Of a stretch of 52,706 nucleotides of DNA, positions 9,698 to 18,005 are shown piece after piece. The number at the start of each line of letters is the position of its first letter. The first letter of the stretch is position 1. The stretch spans positions 1 to 52,706 of the forward strand of contig JAFQXD010000007.1 of NCBI GenBank assembly GCA_017407115.1, written 5' to 3'. Position numbers and translations under genes: made by a program. This stretch comes from Methanobrevibacter sp. (lineage in GTDB: Archaea > Methanobacteriota > Methanobacteria > Methanobacteriales > Methanobacteriaceae). The notes below the pieces were generated by a model. That model saw only the letters and a program-made list of their open reading frames with translations. It was not told the origin of the DNA and did no database searches.

Positions 9698-10156
9698 ATG
9701 AAAGCTTTAGTTTTACTTGGATGTCCTGAGACTCCCTCTCAGACTCCTATGGCAGTTTATGTATTTAATAAATTAACCAAAATGGGATATGATGTAACAA
9801 TAGCTGCAAACCCTGCGGCTTCCAAATTAGTTAAAATATCCGATCCAGAGGGTCTTTACAACCTTAAATTAGTGGATTTGGAAAGAACATTAGGTGAAAT
9901 CAACGAAGGGGATTATGATTTGATGGTTGGTTTCGTTCACAAGGATGCGGCTGCATCATTTTTCGTAACTTTTGAGCAAATATTGCAGTGCAAGTCATTG
10001 GCGCTGGTATTCTCAAGGGATGGCGATGAAGTTGAAGAATTCGTTAACATGATCGAGGAAAGTGGCAGCAATGCTAAAATTACTGCGGTTAGAGCATTCC
10101 ACAATCCTTCACCAATTAAAGTTAAGTTTGACAAAGCGATAAAGGAGTTTGAATAA
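9698..10156 (+). CDS. DUF1890 family protein
   Basis: Encodes 152 residues. The start MKALVLLGCPETPSQTP and the middle segment GFVHKDAAASFFVTF match DUF1890, a small family largely confined to methanogens. The fold looks like an alpha/beta nucleotide-binding type, with a hydrophobic first strand followed by a Gly-Cys-Pro turn. Function unknown. A GAGAGGT site lies upstream. The DUF1894 gene starts one base after this stop codon, followed by a metE overlapping it, so the three are translationally coupled. This suggests a shared role in methyl transfer or corrinoid use; that is inferred. Confidence 0.8.
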   Translation: MKALVLLGCPETPSQTPMAVYVFNKLTKMGYDVTIAANPAASKLVKISDPEGLYNLKLVDLERTLGEINEGDYDLMVGFVHKDAAASFFVTFEQILQCKSLALVFSRDGDEVEEFVNMIEESGSNAKITAVRAFHNPSPIKVKFDKAIKEFE

Positions 10157-10157
10157 A

Positions 10158-10472
10158 ATGTCTTTTTGTTTAGATACTTACCTCCAGCAATCCGATAATT
10201 ATGAAATTCACGCTTCAAAAGCAGGATTTAAAGACTGTGCAATGATTATCAGATTTAAGGCAGATGATATTGTTTACATTAAACCGGGCGATCAGGTATT
10301 GGGAGTTAGAGTCATTGGAATTCCACCTATACCAATCGGATTTGACCACGAAAAGGGAACCGTATTCTTACCATATACAAAACCTTGTCATGGAACTTCA
10401 GTTGTAGAGTTGCCAATTGATGATGAAGAAGTTGAAAAAATCAGAAAATTAGATACCGGTAACAAAAAATGA
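10158..10472 (+). CDS. DUF1894 family protein
   Basis: Encodes 104 residues from the ATG at 10158. A TTG nine bases earlier would lie inside the previous gene, and the AAGGAG at 10142-10147 suits the ATG better. Features are an early Cys (MSFCLD), then DCAMIIRF, and IGIPPIPIGF, typical of DUF1894, a methanogen-specific family. Function unknown. The TGA stop overlaps the ATG of metE in ATGA, so translation is coupled. The fixed gene trio DUF1890, DUF1894 and metE is the best clue to its role. Confidence 0.8.
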   Translation: MSFCLDTYLQQSDNYEIHASKAGFKDCAMIIRFKADDIVYIKPGDQVLGVRVIGIPPIPIGFDHEKGTVFLPYTKPCHGTSVVELPIDDEEVEKIRKLDTGNKK

Positions 10473-11413
10473 AATCAACTGTTGTTGGAAGTTTCCCTTC
10501 TGAGGAAAGTTCCCCTTCTAATTTTAAAGATAAGCTATTGAATACTTTCGGGTCTTATGATCCATTTAAAGAAGCCATAAAAGATAGTGTAATAGCTCAG
10601 CTTGATGCCGGTGTAGATATTATCTCCGACGGTCAGGTAAGAGGAGATATGGTTTCTATTTTTACAAAATACATTCCAGGAATGAAAATTGAGGATGGAA
10701 ATACTTTCATTGTTTCAAAAATCAGAAATCCTACTCAGGAGATTTCCATCAAGGATTTGCAATACGCAAAAAATGTGATGAAAGATTATTATAATGGTAA
10801 TATTCCTGAAGGATGCGGAGTCAAGGGAATAATCACAGGTCCGAATACTATTGTTCACTCCTCCAGAATTCAATCATTTTACAAGACAAAAGAGGATGCA
10901 ATCATTGATTTGGCCCACAGCCTAAAGCATGAAGTCGATGCAATAGCCCGTAAAGTCAAGCCTGTTTACATTCAAATCGATGAACCGTTTTTATCAACTG
11001 GAATGGTTGAGATGAAAACCGCACGTGAAGCCATTGATATTCTTAAGGAAGATTTAGAAGTGCCATTGGGAATGCATGTTTGTGGAATTTTAGACAATGC
11101 CTTCAAGGATTTGGCAAAGTTCAATGTTGACATATTGGATATGGAATTTGCCGGAAATAATGTTAATCTTGGAGTTTTAGAAAAAAACGCTTCACTTTTG
11201 ACCAACAAAAAAGTAGGTTTCGGATGTGTTGACTCATCAGTCAATGAAGTCGATGACATTGAAGACATCGAGAACCTAGTTGTAAAGGCAATTGACATTG
11301 TCGGCAAGGATAATTTGATTTTGGATCCTGATTGTGGTCTTAGAAGAGCGCCAAAAGATGTTGCATTTAAAAAATTACAGCTAATGAATGAAATCAAGGA
11401 TAAATACAGCTAG
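10469..11413 (+). CDS. metE: Archaeal methionine synthase (MetE C-terminal-type, corrinoid methyl donor)
   Basis: Encodes 314 residues and corresponds to the catalytic half of cobalamin-independent MetE. It lacks the N-terminal half, like the short archaeal enzymes. Visible motifs are SDGQVRGDMV, the substrate segment QIDEPFL, MHVCG carrying zinc His and Cys ligands, and LDPDCGLRR with the last zinc Cys. The Methanothermobacter enzyme of this type uses methylcobalamin, not methylfolate, to methylate homocysteine; I infer the same here. Its start overlaps the DUF1894 stop. Another gene in this window (DUF39) may supply homocysteine. Confidence 0.9.
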   Translation: MKSTVVGSFPSEESSPSNFKDKLLNTFGSYDPFKEAIKDSVIAQLDAGVDIISDGQVRGDMVSIFTKYIPGMKIEDGNTFIVSKIRNPTQEISIKDLQYAKNVMKDYYNGNIPEGCGVKGIITGPNTIVHSSRIQSFYKTKEDAIIDLAHSLKHEVDAIARKVKPVYIQIDEPFLSTGMVEMKTAREAIDILKEDLEVPLGMHVCGILDNAFKDLAKFNVDILDMEFAGNNVNLGVLEKNASLLTNKKVGFGCVDSSVNEVDDIEDIENLVVKAIDIVGKDNLILDPDCGLRRAPKDVAFKKLQLMNEIKDKYS

Positions 11414-11418
11414 TTATT

Positions 11419-11871
11419 ATGAATTTTGAGTTTTCATTTGTTGCGCTTCTGCTTTTAATTATGCTTTTTGTTCCAAATATATTGTGGAGCAGATGCCCTC
11501 CAAAGGATTATGAAAAACATTCCAAAAACGAAAACAGAATACTTTTGGCTTTGGAAAGAATTGGGGAAATTTTGGTTGTAGTATTTTCTCTGTTTTGCGG
11601 TGTTAATTTTAGTTTGAATTTATTTTTAATTCTTGTTTTTGCTGTAATGCTCATATATGAAGCATATTGGGTTAGGTACTTCACAGGCTCTAAAACAATG
11701 CATGATATGTATGAAAGTTTTTGTCACGTCCCTCTTCCCGGAGCAACGCTTCCCGTATTTTCCTTTTTGCTTTTGGGATTTTGTGCAAATGACGTATTGT
11801 TGATATTGTCTTCATTGGTGTTGGGCATTGGCCATATAGGAATCCATTATTTTCATAATGCTGAACTTTAA
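11419..11871 (+). CDS. Small membrane protein of unknown function
   Basis: Encodes 150 residues with four predicted membrane segments, at about 5-23, 48-64, 67-86 and 112-140. Between the third and fourth lies a conserved-looking loop with YFTGSKTMHDMYESF. A WSRCPP motif follows the first segment. I do not recognise a named family. The gene begins six bases after the metE stop with no clear ribosome-binding site, so it may depend on translational coupling. No T-rich terminator separates it from metE. Confidence 0.7.
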   Translation: MNFEFSFVALLLLIMLFVPNILWSRCPPKDYEKHSKNENRILLALERIGEILVVVFSLFCGVNFSLNLFLILVFAVMLIYEAYWVRYFTGSKTMHDMYESFCHVPLPGATLPVFSFLLLGFCANDVLLILSSLVLGIGHIGIHYFHNAEL

Positions 11872-11918
11872 TATATTTTTTTATCAAAATTTTGAACACT
11901 GTTTATCTGCGATAAATA

Positions 11919-11958
11919 AATTTATATATTTTAAAGAATAGAAATTTATTCAAGGTGT
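11919..11958 (+). promoter_or_regulatory. TATA box and ribosome-binding site of the DUF4062-type gene
   Basis: AATTTATATATT (about 11919-11930) is a strong TATA box, and AAGGTG at 11953-11957 precedes the ATG at 11965 by about seven bases. The expression signals are intact although the gene carries a stop codon. Confidence 0.55.
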
Positions 11959-11964
11959 TATATT

Positions 11965-12831
11965 ATGAAAAATGAACGGATTACTATAATGATTAAGGGT
12001 TCTGTAAATGATATGTTTGGGGAACACTACTATTTTTTAAAACATGTTTATCCTGAATTAAAAAAATTATGTGAAAACCATAATATTGAACTTGACTATT
12101 TGGATATAGGTTATACAATCTCAAAAGAGGGCTCTGTTAATCATAGAATCGTACTTGACACCTTGAACCTGATTGATTTGGACCGTACATTTTTCATTTG
12201 TTTTAGAGGCCAGCGCTTGGGATGGGTTCCGTGTTAGCATGATGTGGACAAATTGACTTTGGATACATATCCAGAACTTGTAAAGTACATAGGAACAATC
12301 TCAATTACAGAGCTATCGATGTTTCATGCTTTAAAACCATTTGAAAAATACGATGGAGATAAATTGTTTACTCCTCCAAGTGTGAAGCATGCCTTGTTCT
12401 ATTTTAGAAATTCAGATTATGTGGATATGCTTAATGATTATCAAAAGCTGTTTTATACGAACGCAGCAATGGGTGAAGATGTTAACGTCCCTGACATGAA
12501 TATTGCCAAGGCCAAGGATTTGATTTTCACTATTAAGGAGGAGTTTGATTCACAAGAAGACCGCGAAACCCAAATCAACATTAGGCACTATGATGGAATA
12601 TGGGACAACAAGCTGAACAGATATGATATTATCGATAAATATACAAGGCAATATGCAAATCTCAAGGGACTTTCCTATAATAGATTAATGGAAAAATATG
12701 GATATTTGTATAATGAGGGTATCATAGGTTGTTTCAGTGATTTCAAGTGTGACGGCAAACCTTTGAAGGATATTATGGTGGAAGACTTCAAAAAAGCTTT
12801 AAGGATGGAATTTCCACAAAATTTTATGTAA
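11965..12831 (+). pseudogene. DUF4062-type gene interrupted by one in-frame TAG
   Basis: Two open stretches, 11965-12237 and 12241-12831, lie in the same frame and are separated only by TAG at 12235-12237. The upstream part matches DUF4062: a beta strand TIMIKGS, then NDMFGEHYYFLKHVYPEL, a strand LDYLDIG, and ICFRGQRLGWVP. That last motif is the family hallmark, usually GxRYGWxP. The downstream part carries ITELSMFHAL and ALFYFRNSDY, which follow DUF4062 in larger NTPase proteins. TAG is one base from GAG, CAG, AAG or TGG. Several neighbouring genes end in TAG, so the codon is a normal stop here. The gene is probably inactivated; readthrough cannot be excluded. DUF4062 occurs in signalling and defence-type NTPases. 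Confidence 0.75.
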
Positions 12832-12842
12832 AAAATTAGGGT

Positions 12843-12863
12843 TCTCTAGCATATAGCTAGAGA
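12843..12863. terminator. Perfect 8-bp hairpin between convergent genes
   Basis: TCTCTAGC and GCTAGAGA flank a five-base loop. The hairpin sits in the short gap between the ends of the DUF4062-type gene and cbiF, with a run of T at about 12874-12880. It may terminate transcription from one or both sides. The 3'-end function is inferred from position. Confidence 0.5.
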
Positions 12864-12878
12864 TTTGAAATACTTTTT

Positions 12879-13631
12879 TTATCTGTATTCGTGTTTGAAG
12901 TTTTTGTCATATAGCTTGGATGCATTAAAGTCGCCAGGGTCTAAGACATCTCCCACCACAATCATTGCAGTCTTTGTAATATTGGCATCTTTTACTTTTT
13001 GTGCAATATCCTCGAGGGTTCCTCTGATTATTTGCTGGTCTGGCCATGTTGCCTTTTTGACAACAGCAATTGGAGTGGTCTTTTCATAACCCACAAGCAA
13101 TTCGTCAACAACCTTGTCGATCATGCCTATGCCCAAAAAGATACACATTGTTGCATGATGCTTTGAAAAGCTTGCTATGCTTTCTCCGGCAGGTTTGGGA
13201 GTTCTGCCTTCAGGTCGTGTAATGATGACACTTTGGGAAATCTCAGGCAATGTCAGCTCGGCTTCAAGGACACTTGCTGTTCCGAACAGTGAGCTTACGC
13301 CAGGAATTATTTCATAGTCAATATCATGTTTTTTAAGTTCTCGAATCTGTTCTGCAATGGCACCGTAGATGGATGGATCTCCTGTGTGTACACGAGCTAC
13401 CAATTTGCCTTCATTGACTCCTTTGGTTATGATGGCGTCAGTTTCTTCCAAATTCAGATAGGCACTGTTGTGTATTTCACAATCCTCTTTTGCAGGACAC
13501 AGCACGTCCTTGTTTACAAGGGAACCTGCATAAATGATAATGTCAGCTTGTTCAATTACTTTTCTTCCTTTTACGGTTATTAAATCGGGGTCCCCCGGAC
13601 CTGCTCCAACGAATATAACTTTTCCTTTCAT
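12879..13631 (-). CDS. cbiF: Cobalt-precorrin-4 C11-methyltransferase
   Basis: Encodes 250 residues from the ATG at 13631. A longer reading to 13697 would add 22 residues not expected in the family. Motifs are VGAGPGDPDLIT at the N terminus, the SAM-binding VHTGDPSIYGA loop (residues about 84-94), PGVSS, and VITRPEGRTP, all specific to CbiF/CobM. The enzyme methylates C11 of cobalt-precorrin-4 in the anaerobic cobamide pathway, using S-adenosylmethionine. It is a single gene facing the DUF4062-type gene and diverging from the pilin-like operon. Methanogens need the corrinoid for Mtr, and the metE in this window probably depends on it too. Confidence 0.95.
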   Translation of the reverse strand: MKGKVIFVGAGPGDPDLITVKGRKVIEQADIIIYAGSLVNKDVLCPAKEDCEIHNSAYLNLEETDAIITKGVNEGKLVARVHTGDPSIYGAIAEQIRELKKHDIDYEIIPGVSSLFGTASVLEAELTLPEISQSVIITRPEGRTPKPAGESIASFSKHHATMCIFLGIGMIDKVVDELLVGYEKTTPIAVVKKATWPDQQIIRGTLEDIAQKVKDANITKTAMIVVGDVLDPGDFNASKLYDKNFKHEYR

Positions 13632-13728
13632 AATTAATTTTATGCCTAAAGTATTATTTAATGATTTTGTATCAAAATTGACTTTTAATTTGAGCAAACT
13701 TTATTAATTTGTAAAATAATTAAAAAAT

Positions 13729-14124
13729 ATGGATAATGAAGGTTTTATTTCAATAGAATATTTATTTTTAGTCTTTGTTATTTTAATCATAACCGTTCCA
13801 TTGTTATTTTTATCGCAATCGGCTATTGAATCAAATTTTAATATGGAAGATAGTCTTTCACACAGGCTTGTTCTTGACTATGTTGCAGATGCAATCAGTC
13901 AGGTGAATTCCAATGGCGAAGGATATTCAAAATACATAGAATTGCCTTCCGATATTGGTTATTATGAAATAACGGTTGAAAATAACAAATTAACCATGAA
14001 TTATGGCAACAAAAAGGGAGAAACATTGCTTCCGCTATTGAATATTGATTCGAAATATAAGTTGTATAGTGCAAAAAGCTATCTGATTTCTAAAGGAAGC
14101 GACGGGAAAATAGTGATATCATGA
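13729..14124 (+). CDS. Class III signal-peptide (prepilin-like) protein with altered cleavage site
   Basis: Encodes 131 residues. The N terminus MDNEGFISIEYLFLVFVILIIT resembles the archaeal EppA-type signal: acidic or polar n-region, then a pilin-like hydrophobic helix with the conserved Glu. The expected pattern is QxSxExxxL; here Phe stands in place of Gln (FISIEYLFL), while Ser, Glu and Leu are kept. The rest is a small soluble domain with many beta-type residues. No ribosome-binding site is seen. TTTATTAAT lies about 27 bases upstream, so the message may be leaderless. The stop overlaps the next gene. Likely a minor pilin or adhesin-type surface subunit. Confidence 0.75.
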   Translation: MDNEGFISIEYLFLVFVILIITVPLLFLSQSAIESNFNMEDSLSHRLVLDYVADAISQVNSNGEGYSKYIELPSDIGYYEITVENNKLTMNYGNKKGETLLPLLNIDSKYKLYSAKSYLISKGSDGKIVIS

Positions 14125-14618
14125 TGGAAAACAGAGGTCAAATCAGCGGCGAATTTTTACTTTTGGCAGGAGTCCTAATACTGGTTTTGATGATATCTGC
14201 AGTTTTCATTTTCAGCGAACAGGAATTGAATATTGCAATGACTGCCGCCAGAAAGGGTGTTGATGAAGGTCTTATTTCATCATCCAGTGCAATTTATGCA
14301 AAGGAGTCATATGCTGACTACTCTCAATCGAAAAGTAATCTTCTGATTCCCTACTCGGTTGAAATAGTCAATGTTTCATACACAGAAATTGGATGGGATA
14401 ACAACTATGATAAGGAGAAGATACAGTTTAAGGTATATGCGAAATCCTCAAGGGACTTTTCCAAAAAGGAACTGGATTCGATAGGAGATAGAATCAACTA
14501 TAATCTGCGAAAGGCACTGGCCATCAGTTTCAATTCAACATCCTCAACAAATAAGCTATACAATCCTGTATTTTCACCCCATTATGTTTTCACAACAGCT
14601 AATGTTAAATGGGTATAG
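14121..14618 (+). CDS. Class III signal-peptide (prepilin-like) protein
   Basis: Encodes 165 residues. NRGQISGEFLLLAG fits the EppA motif QxSxExxxL exactly, followed by a 20-residue hydrophobic helix. After cleavage before Gln the helix would assemble into a pilus-like fibre. The remainder is a polar domain of about 130 residues without cysteines. The ATG overlaps the upstream stop (ATGATG), so both pilin-like proteins are probably made in a fixed ratio. A second in-frame ATG at 14124 is an equally possible start. No pilus ATPase or peptidase gene is nearby. Confidence 0.8.
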   Translation: MMENRGQISGEFLLLAGVLILVLMISAVFIFSEQELNIAMTAARKGVDEGLISSSSAIYAKESYADYSQSKSNLLIPYSVEIVNVSYTEIGWDNNYDKEKIQFKVYAKSSRDFSKKELDSIGDRINYNLRKALAISFNSTSSTNKLYNPVFSPHYVFTTANVKWV

Positions 14619-14671
14619 TGACATATTGTATGTTAGGGTAAGTTTGAAAAATCAAATCAGGGGATGATTAA

Positions 14672-14920
14672 ATGCATGAAATAGAGGGAATTAGAATTTC
14701 AGATGTTGGATATGACAGGGTGTGTCTCAATTGCATATTCTGGAAAACCAATGTGCAGTTTAATGGTCCCGCCCAGGGTGTGATATGCACTAAAGGCATG
14801 GGACATACCAATCCAAATGATTCCTGTGGCATGTTTTCTCCAAATCGAAGCATCGACAATCAGGACCTGAACCGTTATTTCGATAAGAATAGTAAAATGC
14901 AGGTTTGGAAAAGATTTTAA
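14672..14920 (+). CDS. Small four-cysteine protein of unknown function
   Basis: Encodes 82 residues. CLNC (residues about 18-21) and two later cysteines (in GVICTKG and DSCGMF, about 39 and 51) could form a zinc or small Fe-S site. The C terminus is basic (MQVWKRF). The ATG follows a GGGGATGATTAA site. The gene lies 53 bases behind the prepilin-like pair and just ahead of two small acidic proteins, apparently in one operon. I know no family for it. Confidence 0.65.
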   Translation: MHEIEGIRISDVGYDRVCLNCIFWKTNVQFNGPAQGVICTKGMGHTNPNDSCGMFSPNRSIDNQDLNRYFDKNSKMQVWKRF

Positions 14921-14923
14921 GGG

Positions 14924-15241
14924 GTGATTGATATTACATTTGAACAGATGGCATCAAAACTGCAGGATGAACTGGTAGACATCATAGTTAACAACAATGA
15001 CGTCAACGAATATGAGCTGATTGTCTACAAATATGTCTTTTCTAGCGAGTTGGGAGTGCCCATTTTTGATGATTTGAATTTTGAAATCAAGGATGATTCA
15101 TTTTTCATCCACATAATTCCTGATGATTTGGAATTGGATTTGTTACGGAAGTTGGATGATGCATTTGACAAATTCAAGGTAACCTTTGCACCAAATTCCT
15201 ATAATGTAGTCAAATTGAAATTTTCATACGTTGGTGATTGA
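14924..15241 (+). CDS. Small acidic protein of unknown function (paralogue of the next gene)
   Basis: Encodes 105 residues from a GTG start, which follows the previous stop by three bases; AAGGGG immediately upstream is the likely ribosome-binding site. The sequence is acidic and looks like alternating helices and strands, with the C-terminal half FEIKDDSFFIHIIPDDLELDLL and later DAFDKFKV. The same pattern recurs in the next gene, so they look like a tandem duplication that has diverged. No membrane segment or known domain. Confidence 0.65.
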   Translation: MIDITFEQMASKLQDELVDIIVNNNDVNEYELIVYKYVFSSELGVPIFDDLNFEIKDDSFFIHIIPDDLELDLLRKLDDAFDKFKVTFAPNSYNVVKLKFSYVGD

Positions 15242-15610
15242 ATGTATAGTGAAGAAGAAAAAAAGCAGTTGATGGAAGACCTGGCCGAAATGGAAACATT
15301 CCGGGCAGATACAGGAGATGAAGGAAAAATCCTTCAGGAAGACTTGAAAGATTATTTTATAAATGGAAATGGTGATAAGCAGGATCTTATTTTCAGACTG
15401 GAAATGTATTTCTATGCTTTCAAGCTATTTTGCAGAAAAGAGGTAAAAATCGATAGAAATCAGTTCACAATATTTTTGAATGATTCTATTTTGGAATGGA
15501 ATCTAATCAAACTGGTGATGGATGATTTTACTGATTTCGAATTTGAAATAGAAGCGGTTAAAGAAAATGATGATGTGTTAATCAATCTCAACTACACGCT
15601 TCACTATTAA
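15242..15610 (+). CDS. Small acidic protein of unknown function (paralogue of the previous gene)
   Basis: Encodes 122 residues. The ATG directly abuts the previous stop (TGAATG). It has an acidic N-terminal helix (YSEEEKKQLMEDLAEME), then a region that aligns with the upstream protein: LQEDLKDYFIN, later FTIFLNDS and DDFTDFEFEI. No known domain is recognised. Its stop codon shares TTAA with the convergent tatD gene. The association with prepilin-like genes suggests a cytoplasmic accessory role, which is only a guess. Confidence 0.65.
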   Translation: MYSEEEKKQLMEDLAEMETFRADTGDEGKILQEDLKDYFINGNGDKQDLIFRLEMYFYAFKLFCRKEVKIDRNQFTIFLNDSILEWNLIKLVMDDFTDFEFEIEAVKENDDVLINLNYTLHY

Positions 15611-16368
15611 ATTTTAAAAATTTTACGGGCATTGGCGGTGGTAATCTCATCTACAATGCTTACATCAATTTCTTTTATCTCAGCCAATTTATGAACTGCA
15701 TTTATGACGTTTACTGGCTCATTTCTTTCTTCTTTTGTCATTGCCAAGTAAGGACTGTCGGTTTCGGTTAAAATGTAGTCAAGGTCTATTTTTTTAACCA
15801 GGTCCTGATGGTGTTGAGAGTAGCATAGCATTGTAGAAAAGCTCATAAAGCAATTGTCTCTATTCATAATTCTTTTTGCGGTTTTTAGGCTTCCTCCATA
15901 GCAATGAAAAACAAAATAAGGAATGTTATCATAATCTTCGATGATGTTTACAGCCTTTTTCTCACAGTCCCTGACATGCATCACGATTGGAACCTTATAT
16001 TCGTCAGCAAGACTTAAAAAGCTTCTAAAGATTTCCTGCTGCCTTTCACGCAAAGCCTTGTCTGTTACATAATAATAGTCCATTCCGACTTCTCCAACAG
16101 CAACAATATCATCCAAATTGCTAATTAGGTGATTTTGAGCATCTTCAATTTCTTCATCAGTTGAATTTTGTGAGCTTACAGGATGAAAACCAAAAGTAGG
16201 ATAAATGAAACCTTCATATTCTTTTGATAGCCTTAAAACGTTTTCATTGCTTTTTTTGTCAAAGCCGGATGCAACGACATAATCCAGTTTGTCTTGAGCT
16301 CTTTTTATTACGTCCTTGCGGTCTTTATCAAAGTCTTCAAAATCAATGTGGCAATGGGTATCAATCAT
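15607..16368 (-). CDS. tatD: TatD family metal-dependent hydrolase
   Basis: Encodes 253 residues from the ATG at 16368, two bases after the uppS stop; the GGTG inside the uppS end serves as ribosome-binding site. A GTG nine bases earlier is less likely. MIDTHCHIDF holds the first metal His pair. GEVGMDYYY holds the bridging Glu, MHVRD and VFHCYGG further His ligands, and TETDSPYL the metal Asp. TatD enzymes are two-metal nucleases or deoxyribonucleases. The gene is translationally linked to uppS. Confidence 0.92.
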   Translation of the reverse strand: MIDTHCHIDFEDFDKDRKDVIKRAQDKLDYVVASGFDKKSNENVLRLSKEYEGFIYPTFGFHPVSSQNSTDEEIEDAQNHLISNLDDIVAVGEVGMDYYYVTDKALRERQQEIFRSFLSLADEYKVPIVMHVRDCEKKAVNIIEDYDNIPYFVFHCYGGSLKTAKRIMNRDNCFMSFSTMLCYSQHHQDLVKKIDLDYILTETDSPYLAMTKEERNEPVNVINAVHKLAEIKEIDVSIVDEITTANARKIFKI

Positions 16369-16369
16369 T

Positions 16370-17134
16370 TTATGCACCGAATCTTCTGTCTCTTGCCTGA
16401 TAGGATCTGATTGCCCTTATAAAATCAACTTTTCTAAGTTCAGGCCATAATGTTTCACAGAAATACAGTTCTGAATAGGAGGACTGCCAGAGCAGGAATC
16501 CGCTCAAACGCTCTTCACCGCTGGTTCTGATGATTAGGTTAGGGTCATCCAAACCTGCAGTATAGAGGTTTTTGCTTACAAGGTCTTCATCAACGTCATC
16601 GATTGATATTTTTCCTGCCTGAACATCTTCAATTATCTTTTTAAATGAATCTATGATTTCCAAACGTCCATCGTATCCGATAGCTAAGTTGAAGAAACGT
16701 TTGTTGTAGTGTTTGGTTGCTTCTTCGGCTTCATGAATTGCTTCCTTAACGCTTTCCGGAAGCAGTTCGGTTCTACCTACAACCTGTACTCTAACTTCAT
16801 TTTTATGTATTTTTTCATGGTTTACAAGTCTTTTGAAGTTAATGACAAACAGGTTCATCAATCCTTCAACTTCGTGTTTTGGTCTGTTGAAGTTTTCTGT
16901 TGAAAATGCATAGGCAGTTATAATTTCAATTCCAAGTTCGATACTCCAGTCGAGAACCTTCTCTAGGGTGTCCACTCCGACTTCATGGCCTTTGACAACA
17001 TCAATGTTTCCCTGGAGTTTGGAATATCTTCTATTTCCGTCCATAATTATAGCTACATGCTTCGGCATCTTCTCAGGAACCAAATCTCTTGAGATATACC
17101 ACTCATATATTCTATAAAGTATATTTTCTGCCAT
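16370..17134 (-). CDS. uppS: cis-Prenyltransferase (undecaprenyl/polyprenyl diphosphate synthase family)
   Basis: Encodes 254 residues. [12 protein letters not shown] carries the catalytic Asp and the diphosphate-binding Asn and Arg. [12 protein letters not shown] and the C-terminal [23 protein letters not shown] block with the conserved Arg and Ser residues are complete. The enzyme makes the long-chain polyprenyl diphosphate that carries glycans, used here for pseudomurein precursors and N-glycosylation. The product chain length cannot be told from the sequence. It forms an operon with tatD. A MraY/AglH-like transferase elsewhere in the window would use the phosphorylated lipid. Confidence 0.93.
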   Translation of the reverse strand: MAENILYRIYEWYISRDLVPEKMPKHVAIIMDGNRRYSKLQGNIDVVKGHEVGVDTLEKVLDWSIELGIEIITAYAFSTENFNRPKHEVEGLMNLFVINFKRLVNHEKIHKNEVRVQVVGRTELLPESVKEAIHEAEEATKHYNKRFFNLAIGYDGRLEIIDSFKKIIEDVQAGKISIDDVDEDLVSKNLYTAGLDDPNLIIRTSGEERLSGFLLWQSSYSELYFCETLWPELRKVDFIRAIRSYQARDRRFGA

Positions 17135-17187
17135 TTTATTATCCCTTTTAAGTTTTATATTATTTGATAATATGTTACTTAATGTTT

Positions 17188-17901
17188 TTAAAGGTTAGCC
17201 AACTTGTATGCAAAAATTAAACTTCTAAGGTATCCTTCGACAGTTTGGTCACGGCTGGTATCGATGTAAATTCCGTTAATTCCAAATGTCACAGCACCAC
17301 AGCTTGGCCAGGAATTTACTAGAATAAGTGTTCTGAATATGATGTTTCCTATTATTCCGTCAGGTGCGATAATAATGTTACAGTTGTCATTTAATGCTTG
17401 TTCAATCAGAATATAATAGTTTTTCACTTCAAAATTGGTGTTTTCTTTAATCAAATCTGTCAATTCTTCGCTATCGTCGATTGATTTTGAGATTTCTTCA
17501 CTCCTTCCGTAATCTCCTTTTCTGCCGTCGGCAAGAACCGCAATTTTAGGTTCTTTATTAAGTCTTTTTAAAAATTCTCCACAACTAATAGCAATTTTAA
17601 GCTTGTCTTCAACGGTGGCACCTTCATCAATTCCGACGGGAGATAAAAGGAATTCATGGCCTTCGCCGTTGACATATGTTGCCCTTGAAATTTCCGGAAA
17701 ATGTTTTTTAACCTCTTTAATTACTCCTGATGCTGGAAGGGATCCTCTAACAACTGCATCAATTTCATCATTGAGAATTGCCTTAACCAGCTCATCATCA
17801 TCGTATATTAGTTCTGTTTTTACTTCGTATTTGTTTTCAAAAATTTCAATTGCTTTTCTGATATTTTCGTTTTTTCCAATTCCGATTGCTATGCTTTTCA
17901 T
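17188..17901 (-). CDS. mtxX: Methanogenesis marker protein 4 (MtxX-like)
   Basis: Encodes 237 residues. The family features are the N-terminal [32 protein letters not shown] and [14 protein letters not shown]. MtxX/Mmp4 proteins resemble phosphotransacetylase-type enzymes and were first noted next to methyltransferase genes in Methanosarcina. Their function is unknown. Here the gene stands alone behind uppS with 53 bases between them; the direction is the same, so a common transcript is possible. Confidence 0.85.
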   Translation of the reverse strand: MKSIAIGIGKNENIRKAIEIFENKYEVKTELIYDDDELVKAILNDEIDAVVRGSLPASGVIKEVKKHFPEISRATYVNGEGHEFLLSPVGIDEGATVEDKLKIAISCGEFLKRLNKEPKIAVLADGRKGDYGRSEEISKSIDDSEELTDLIKENTNFEVKNYYILIEQALNDNCNIIIAPDGIIGNIIFRTLILVNSWPSCGAVTFGINGIYIDTSRDQTVEGYLRSLIFAYKLANL

Positions 17902-17959
17902 TATTATCTATTTTAGTGAAGCATATTATTAAATTTTATTTTACGGATTAATGTAAAAA

Positions 17960-18002
17960 ATTGTTTATATTTTGTTTAGAATTATAGGGGGTTGTAAACA
18001 AT
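17960..18002. promoter_or_regulatory. Inverted repeat ATTGTTTA / TAAACAAT
   Basis: A perfect 8-bp inverted repeat with arms at 17960-17967 and 17995-18002, in the divergent gap between mtxX and the small winged-helix gene. It may be an operator for either gene; no partner is known. AT-rich repeats of this size can arise by chance. Confidence 0.3.
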
Positions 18003-18005
18003 GTG

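Noticed and set aside
12235..12237. Amber codon in the DUF4062-type gene as pyrrolysine
   Set aside because: Several neighbouring genes end with TAG (for example at 8443, 9685 and 11413), and no pylT or pylS gene is visible in the window.
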